From the NCBI GenBank assembly GCA_005878665.1, contig VBLR01000137.1:1-8323 (forward strand): DNA of 8,323 nucleotides, in the 5' to 3' direction. The stretch's first letter is position 1. Each line of letters starts with the position of its first letter. Position numbers and translations under genes: made by a program. Origin of the DNA: Methanobacteriota archaeon. Its GTDB lineage: Archaea > Thermoplasmatota > Thermoplasmata > RBG-16-68-12. The notes beneath the pieces are model-generated. The model had not been told where the DNA came from and made no database searches. It saw only the letters and a program-made list of their open reading frames with translations. Positions 5,750-8,323 of this stretch are shown piece by piece.

Positions 5750-6013
5750 ATGAATGGGCCAGGCCGTCTCGATCTCGAGCAACTCCTGCAACACGGACCG
5801 TGCCGATTCGGGGAGCTAAGCGACGGCACACGACATTATCCCGGGACCCTCGTCCGCTGCCTAAACCAGCTGTCGGTGGACGGCCTCGTGTTCCTCGATT
5901 CCAATCGGCGGTACGGCCTTCGGGACGCGGAGGCACTACGTTTGCGTTTCACTTCGTTCCGCACCCGGTTTCCGAACCTCCTCTCCGATGCCGCGACCGA
6001 GATCTTCGAGTAG
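5750..6013 (+). CDS. Small winged-helix transcription regulator
   Basis: An 87-residue protein with a compact winged helix-turn-helix of the ArsR/HxlR/MarR-like superfamily. LDLEQLLQHGPCRFGELSD is helix 1 to helix 2, TLVRCLNQLSVDGLVF is the recognition helix leading into the wing, and DSNRRYGLRDAEAL is the wing. C18, C37, H15 and H29 could in principle bind metal, but this is not an established metal-sensor signature. The ATG at 5750 begins just before the domain; an in-frame GTG at 5717 would add 11 residues and is possible. It is divergent from the copper-type operon across 87 bp, the usual place for a local regulator, so control of that operon is the likely role. The effector is unknown. 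Its stop is 87 bp from the convergent repeat-protein gene. Confidence 0.75.
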   Translation: MNGPGRLDLEQLLQHGPCRFGELSDGTRHYPGTLVRCLNQLSVDGLVFLDSNRRYGLRDAEALRLRFTSFRTRFPNLLSDAATEIFE

Positions 6014-6043
6014 CCCGACGGCGGCAATTTCAAGAATGGATCG

Positions 6044-6086
6044 CAGTAAAAGAGAGAAGGAGCGCCGTCTCTCGGACGGCCGCTCC
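6044..6086 (-). terminator. Hairpin plus T-rich tract after the repeat-protein gene
   Basis: GGAGCGCCGTC (6059-6069) pairs with GACGGCCGCTCC (6075-6086) with a single bulged C and a five-base loop. On the minus strand the hairpin is followed by CCTTCTCTCTTTTACTG, a pyrimidine- and T-rich stretch. It lies 15 bp downstream of the stop of the large repeat protein and between two convergent genes, so it fits a terminator for that gene and might also stop the opposite transcript. Confidence 0.5.
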
Positions 6087-6100
6087 GTGGTTGGGGGGTT

Positions 6101-8239
6101 CTAGGGTGAGCCGGGTTCGACGTGCTTCTCGACGAGGAGGTACACGTTGTCGTACGTGCCGTCCTGGTCGACATCCTCCGCGTGGTAGTCGACGGAGACC
6201 CATTCATGGGTGTCGGGGGTGCCGTCCTGGTTCGGGTCGGTCATCCGCTCCGCACGGAACGTCAGGTCGACCTTCTCGAAGACGCCGTTGGAGTCCGCGT
6301 CCGTCCATTGCGCGTCGAGGCGCAGGTACGCGGTCTCCTCCGGAACGCCGTTCTGGTCTTCGTCCGTGACCTCCGAGCCGCGGGCCGTGACCGTCAGGAG
6401 CTCCGGGTGTCCGTCATCGTTGGCGTCCGTCGCCTGCGCGTACAGGACGAACGCGGCCGTGTACTCCGGGATGCCGTCGTGGTTCGCATCGCGGACCGCG
6501 CTCGCGTGGACCGTCACGTTCGTGGACTCGAACGCTCCGTTCGAGTTCCCATCGACCGCCACGATGTCGATCGTCGCACCGCGGGTCTCGTCGACGAGCC
6601 CGTCGGAGTTGAAGTCCTTCTCCTCGGTCGCGACGAGATGGAGCTCGACGAGGTCCGGGTGCTGGTCTTCGATCGCGTTCACGACGACGCCGTCCACGGT
6701 TGCGAAGGAGCGGTCCTCCGGGAAGCCGTCGTCGTTCCGGTCGATCGCGGCCTCCGCGCGGATCGTCAAGGTGGCCTTCTCGAAGATCCCGTTCGAGTTG
6801 TCGTCGATCGCTTCGAGCGTCCCCTCGAGACTCGCGCGGTACTCCGGCGTCCCGTCCTGGTCCATGTCCCGCACGACCGCGGCGGTCAGCGTCAACCGGA
6901 CGAGTTCCGGATAGCCGTCATCGTTCGAGTCCGTCGCGAGGGCGGTGATCTCGAGCGCCTTTCGGACCTCCGTCACGCCATCCGAGTTCGGGTCCGCGCG
7001 GGCGTACAGGTAGATCCGGCCGTCGATCCGCTCCGCGAAGCCGTTCGAGTTCGCATCCGCCCGGGCGAACGAGAGTTCGATGCCCCGAGCGAGTTCGTCG
7101 AAGCCGTCCCCGTTGCGGTCGAGCGCCTCGTACGCCGTCGCGTCGATCGTCGCGGTCTCGTTGTACCCGTCGTTGTTCGCGTCCCGCGTGCTCGCCGCGA
7201 GGTCGAGGGCCGCGCGGTACTCCGCCGTCCCGTTGTCCCCGATGTCGTACGTCTGGTAGACATGGAGCTCGAGGTCGACCGCGTCCGGCGTCCCGTCGCT
7301 CGCGGAGTCGGTCATGCAGATCTCCGCCTGGACGGTTCGCACGAACTCCGCGTTGCCGCTCTCATTGCGGTCGAAGCGCTGTTCGCCGGCGAAGGTCGCC
7401 ATGACGGATTCCGGCTTCTTGTCGCCGTTCGCGTCCTTCACGCTCAGCGTCCAGAGGCCCTGGGCCGTGTACTCGCGGACGCCGTTCTCGTTCGGGTCCG
7501 CGTAGGCTTCGACGCCTTGGCGGCCCTCCAGCGCGTTGAACGTCCCGTCCGAATCGTTGTCCCAGACCTGGAAGTCCCGGGCGATCGTGACGCCGGCCTC
7601 GGGCACGCCATTGTGGTTCGCGTCCACGATGCACGTGCCGAGCATCCGCCCGTGCACGTACTCCGGGTGACCGTCGTGGTTCGCGTCCGTCGCGGTGAAC
7701 TCGTTCTTCCACGTGCATCCGCTCTCGTTGTCCTGGGGAGCGACGAAGTGCATCAGGTCCGGCGCGCCGCGCACTTGGTCCGCATCCCGCGGGAGGACGC
7801 CGAAGCCGAACGAATCGAGGGAATCGTTCGAGAGGTCATCGCGGGTCTCGTTCAACTCGCGGAGCGCCGGCACGTCCGTGCCGACGGGATCGGGCTGTCG
7901 GTCCGAGTCGCTCGCGGCGGCCGATTGAGCGCCGGCCGGAGCATCGGACGGGCTCGACGACGCGACCTGGGCCGCCGGCGGTGCCGGCGTCGGGCCCGGG
8001 GCGCTCGACGCGGACAAGACTGCGTTCGATTGATGCGCGTCCGCCGCGCTCTGGGCGTTGAAAGTCGCGCCACGATTCGAGGGCGTGTAGCCCAGGAGGC
8101 GCAGATACGTTTCGTCGCGCATGAGGCCGCCGCCCACCATCGGGAGGACGGCCGCACTCACCGCGACCACTCCGAGCGCGATCGCCAGCGCCAGGAAGAG
8201 GGCGCGGGGCGGGCGTTTCGAGACGCAGTAGGCTTCCAT
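6101..8239 (-). CDS. Surface protein with 25 exact 21-residue calcium-loop repeats
   Basis: A 712-residue acidic protein. Residues 1-8 are weakly basic, and about 13-33 (ALFLALAIALGVVAVSAAVLP) form a signal peptide or uncleaved signal anchor. Residues about 57-120 are low-complexity Ala/Ser/Pro, a likely stalk. Residues 185-709 are 25 head-to-tail repeats of exactly 21 residues, each opening with D-x-N/D-x-D/N-G-x-x-E/D and followed by about 10 residues of alternating polar and apolar character. Such loops are known Ca2+ ligands in EF-hand-like, dockerin, thrombospondin type 3 and FG-GAP proteins. The fixed 21-residue pitch differs from all of these and suggests a beta-solenoid. The only cysteines are C5, C175, C203 and C308. 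Many N-x-S/T sequons suit a glycosylated archaeal exoprotein. The ATG at 8239 is preceded by AAGGTGA with suitable spacing. It appears to be a single-gene unit; function is unknown, with adhesion or surface-layer structure plausible. Confidence 0.88.
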   Translation of the reverse strand: MEAYCVSKRPPRALFLALAIALGVVAVSAAVLPMVGGGLMRDETYLRLLGYTPSNRGATFNAQSAADAHQSNAVLSASSAPGPTPAPPAAQVASSSPSDAPAGAQSAAASDSDRQPDPVGTDVPALRELNETRDDLSNDSLDSFGFGVLPRDADQVRGAPDLMHFVAPQDNESGCTWKNEFTATDANHDGHPEYVHGRMLGTCIVDANHNGVPEAGVTIARDFQVWDNDSDGTFNALEGRQGVEAYADPNENGVREYTAQGLWTLSVKDANGDKKPESVMATFAGEQRFDRNESGNAEFVRTVQAEICMTDSASDGTPDAVDLELHVYQTYDIGDNGTAEYRAALDLAASTRDANNDGYNETATIDATAYEALDRNGDGFDELARGIELSFARADANSNGFAERIDGRIYLYARADPNSDGVTEVRKALEITALATDSNDDGYPELVRLTLTAAVVRDMDQDGTPEYRASLEGTLEAIDDNSNGIFEKATLTIRAEAAIDRNDDGFPEDRSFATVDGVVVNAIEDQHPDLVELHLVATEEKDFNSDGLVDETRGATIDIVAVDGNSNGAFESTNVTVHASAVRDANHDGIPEYTAAFVLYAQATDANDDGHPELLTVTARGSEVTDEDQNGVPEETAYLRLDAQWTDADSNGVFEKVDLTFRAERMTDPNQDGTPDTHEWVSVDYHAEDVDQDGTYDNVYLLVEKHVEPGSP
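6113..7687 (-). repeat. 25 tandem 63-bp coding units (21-residue calcium-loop repeat)
   Basis: Reading the protein, loop starts fall at residues 185, 206, 227 and so on to 689, every step 21. Across 25 units position 1 is Asp in 24, position 3 is Asn or Asp in 22, position 5 is Asp or Asn in 24, position 6 is Gly in 23 and position 9 is Glu or Asp in 24. Outside these positions the units differ widely, and the bases differ as well, so the array is old and not a recent expansion. Unit 17 (residues 521-541, opening NAIEDQHPD) is degenerate but keeps the 21-residue length. Confidence 0.92.
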
Positions 8240-8290
8240 CGGGATTCACCTTTGCAATGCGTACGCGAGGCCGGGGGCTTATCAAGACCC
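8240..8290 (-). promoter_or_regulatory. Ribosome binding site and candidate promoter of the repeat-protein gene
   Basis: On the minus strand AAAGGTGAATCCCG precedes the ATG at 8239, giving a good Shine-Dalgarno-like AGGTGA with about 5-6 bases spacing. CTTGATAAGCC (about 8287-8277) is the nearest AT-rich element, roughly 43 bp before the ATG, and would allow a leader of about 15-20 bases. A second element, ACATAAAGCC, lies near 8317-8308. The choice between them is uncertain. Confidence 0.4.
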
Positions 8291-8323
8291 GGAAGAGTGT
8301 TCCCGATGGCTTTATGTCCTAGA

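Noticed and set aside
5663..5794. Upstream start for the HEH protein
   Set aside because: The extension runs through the divergent promoter into the regulator gene and displaces the signal peptide; the ATG at 5662 has a Shine-Dalgarno site.
6113..7687. CRISPR array or recent tandem DNA duplication
   Set aside because: The 63-base periodicity is a protein-level pattern; bases are not conserved between units, there are no identical repeats, and the frame is intact throughout.
6113..7687. FG-GAP/VCBS beta-propeller
   Set aside because: The loop motif is similar, but propeller blades need about 50-60 residues per repeat; 21 residues cannot form a four-stranded blade and the FG-GAP signature residues are absent.

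Overview
The window looks like a chromosomal segment of a high-GC euryarchaeote, most likely an uncultured Thermoplasmatota-type lineage. It carries an archaeal/eukaryotic-type ribosomal protein gene (eS1, S3Ae family). Several genes have TATA-like boxes about 25-28 bp upstream of the start codon and no visible Shine-Dalgarno site (leaderless style), and the toxin-antitoxin and AbrB genes are of archaeal type. The lineage is inferred from gene content and promoter style; no database search was possible.

Layout. (1) Positions 1-893, + strand: the 3' part of a polytopic membrane protein that enters from the left edge, ending in a hairpin that spans its stop codon. (2) 930-1169, - strand: a small AbrB/SpoVT-fold regulator, divergent from (3) 1243-1989, + strand: eS1 with a long Pro/Glu tail. 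The two share a short AT-rich promoter. (4) 2000-2690, - strand: a vapB-vapC type toxin-antitoxin pair, antitoxin first, with overlapping genes and its own promoter. (5) 2665-5662, - strand: a three-gene envelope operon, probably for copper. It encodes a secreted, C-terminally anchored protein whose predicted mature end is His-Glu-His, then a CopC-CopD fusion with a C-terminal extracytoplasmic domain, then a membrane-anchored beta-sandwich (GOLD-like) protein. That last gene has no normal start and appears to need a frameshift. (6) 5750-6013, + strand: a small winged-helix regulator divergent from the copper operon and probably controlling it. (7) 6101-8239, - strand: a 712-residue surface protein.

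The most striking object is the surface protein. After a membrane signal segment and an Ala/Ser/Pro-rich stalk it consists of 25 consecutive 21-residue repeats (residues 185-709). Each begins with a calcium-loop motif of the form D-x-N/D-x-D/N-G-x-x-E/D followed by a strand-like segment. The register never slips over 525 residues. This suggests a regular calcium-loaded beta-solenoid, and it is the best candidate here for an undescribed structural system.

The copper-type operon and its divergent regulator form one likely functional unit: extracytoplasmic copper capture (CopC and the HEH protein), membrane passage or handling (CopD), and an anchored accessory protein. The ribosomal gene, the AbrB gene, the toxin-antitoxin pair and the repeat protein appear to be independent transcription units.
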